The notes under the pieces are model-generated. The model searched no databases, was not told the DNA's origin, and saw nothing but the letters and a program-made list of their open reading frames with translations. DNA of 64,000 nucleotides from an uncultured Sulfitobacter sp. (lineage in GTDB: Bacteria; Pseudomonadota; Alphaproteobacteria; Rhodobacterales; Rhodobacteraceae): assembly GCF_947502895.1 (NCBI RefSeq), contig NZ_CANNBM010000001.1, positions 1,302,001-1,366,000 on the forward strand. Direction: 5' to 3'. The position numbers and the translations under genes were made by a program. Of the stretch, positions 63,277 to 64,000 are shown in pieces; within the stretch, counting starts at the first letter, position 1, and each line of letters opens with the position of its first letter.

Positions 63277-63738
63277 GCAGGAACCGTAATTTCCAGATGT
63301 GCGCTGGGCGTGCGGTGAATAAACTCTGCTTCGATTTCGCTCAAGATGCGGCGCTGCCCCGAGAATGAGACCAGCGCGCGCTGCATCAAAATCCAGCCAT
63401 TGATAGGCGCTATGTTCGTTATTCAGTGTGACCCAAGCCGTGGGATCTACAAAGGCCACAAAGACCGGAAAGATCGAGATGCAGTCACGTTCAGGCTCGT
63501 AAAACTGTTCGCAGATATCGCCGCTATAAAACCGCTGTGGCGTCAGCCCTGTCTCTTCAGTGATTTCACGCAAGGCGGCCTGCCATGCGGTTTCACCTTC
63601 TTCCAGACCTCCCGCAACCTGACACCACGCGCCGACCAAACTGTCGGCCCGCTCCATCAGCAATACCTCTGCCTTGGCGTCGGTCTGGCGCAGAACAAAG
63701 GCCGAAACGGCAAAGCTGCGTATCGGAATTTCGGCCAT
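63273..63738 (-). pseudogene. NUDIX hydrolase gene with a C-terminal frameshift
   Basis: The N-terminal 130 residues are a normal NUDIX domain: MAEIPIRSFAVSAFVLRQTD, and the NUDIX box GGLEEGETAWQAALREITEE at 43-62. After YQWLDFDAARA the annotated frame turns into non-family text and runs on to 63112 inside the neighbouring gene. Shifting frame at the (GC)4 run 63374-63381 gives LVSFSGQRRILSEIEAEFIH and then RTPSAHLEITVPA, a natural ending with TAG at 63273-63275. A loss of two bases (one GC unit) explains this. Either a real mutation or a sequence error. Confidence 0.75.
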
Positions 63739-63743
63739 CTGTT

Positions 63744-64000
63744 TTAGGCCGCGCGGCGTCTGGCCAGATGAATGGCCTCATACCACTTTAGCACCTTGTG
63801 CGAGGGCGCTTTGTGCTCTGGCAGATCGTTACGATCCACACCAAATAATACGCTGGAGGCCAGTTGATGCGCGTCGCGGCGAATGCGGCCCAGATACATG
63901 CTTTCCAGCGGGGCGCCGCCAGCAATCAGGGCTTCGTGGTTGGGCAGGATCAATTGCGTGTAGGTGGTCAGGTGGCCGCAGGGCTCTGTTCGTGCGGCAA
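63744..64000 (-). CDS. C-terminal part of a probable Hint-domain protein (continues past the window)
   Basis: The frame is open to the right edge; stop at 63744. The visible 85 residues include QLILPNHEALIAGGAPLESM and a basic tail (YEAIHLARRRAA). The H-E-x-L-x-x-G-x-P-x-E-S pattern matches the end of Hint_2-type autoprocessing domains common in Rhodobacterales secreted proteins. The N-terminal part, which would decide, lies outside. It ends six bases before the NUDIX start and may share its transcript. Confidence 0.5.
   Translation of the reverse strand, partial: AARTEPCGHLTTYTQLILPNHEALIAGGAPLESMYLGRIRRDAHQLASSVLFGVDRNDLPEHKAPSHKVLKWYEAIHLARRRAA

Noticed and set aside
1..64000. Mobile elements, prophage, CRISPR arrays
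   Set aside because: No transposase, integrase or phage structural gene, no terminal inverted repeats with target duplication, and no regularly spaced repeats were found.
1..64000. tRNA, rRNA, RNase P, tmRNA or SRP RNA genes
   Set aside because: The intergenic spaces are short and none shows a TGGTTCGAATC-type T-arm followed by CCA-end geometry or other hallmark.

Overview
The window looks like a chromosomal housekeeping segment of a marine Roseobacter-group alphaproteobacterium (Rhodobacterales), resembling Sulfitobacter/Roseobacter; the genus is inference. The basis is the regB-senC-regA redox cluster with ahcY close by, the dnaA-dnaN-recF-gyrB block, hslVU beside an alphaproteobacterial-type addAB pair, tsaE-amgK-murU, COG4223/HemY behind hemD, and moderate GC with dense same-strand operons. 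I see no insertion sequence, prophage, CRISPR array, rRNA or tRNA.

Layout. 1-2.0 kb: end of a Tim44-like protein, mltA and an Smr protein on +. 2.0-6.5 kb: MFS transporter, hslVU with a heat-shock-type promoter, an unassigned capsule-glycosyltransferase-like gene, and trxA. 6.5-15 kb: a minus-strand chain tsaE-amgK-murU-addB-addA in which every junction overlaps by 4-8 bases (t6A modification, MurNAc recycling, double-strand-break repair). 15-19.4 kb: PAS protein, regB / senC-regA. 19.4-24.7 kb: small enzymes, ahcY, DUF2853, a candidate small RNA, EVE and YciI proteins. 24.7-32.6 kb: tsaD-gpsA diverging from hemD-COG4223-hemY, then a CopA-type ATPase. 32.6-39.7 kb: gyrB, recF, dnaN, dnaA and rpsT, all on minus. 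39.9-45.5 kb: OsmC, enoyl-CoA hydratase, mutM, a membrane protein, ubiE-ubiB. 45.6-54.6 kb: thiolase, an XRE-cupin regulator, kbl-tdh (threonine to glycine), a phosphatase, then serA, serC and serB (serine synthesis). 54.7-60.2 kb: asparaginase, IalB-like protein, rlmN, LOG protein, dapD. 60.2-64 kb: a TetR-controlled SRPBCC / metallo-beta-lactamase operon, a gene-poor gap, a frameshifted NUDIX gene and the end of a probable Hint-domain gene.

The most informative non-coding signals are: three copies of one operator-like motif joining the XRE-cupin regulator to kbl-tdh; paired GAATGA-N3-TCATTC palindromes between the TetR gene and its divergent operon; a candidate serC leader and a second foldable element between serC and serA; a hairpin burying the MFS start codon; and a two-hairpin small-RNA candidate near 23.9 kb. 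Protein-level oddities are a threonine dehydrogenase whose four structural-zinc cysteines are all replaced, and a NUDIX gene whose family-like C-terminus sits in another frame after a (GC)4 run. No wholly new multi-gene system is evident; the best leads are regulatory.
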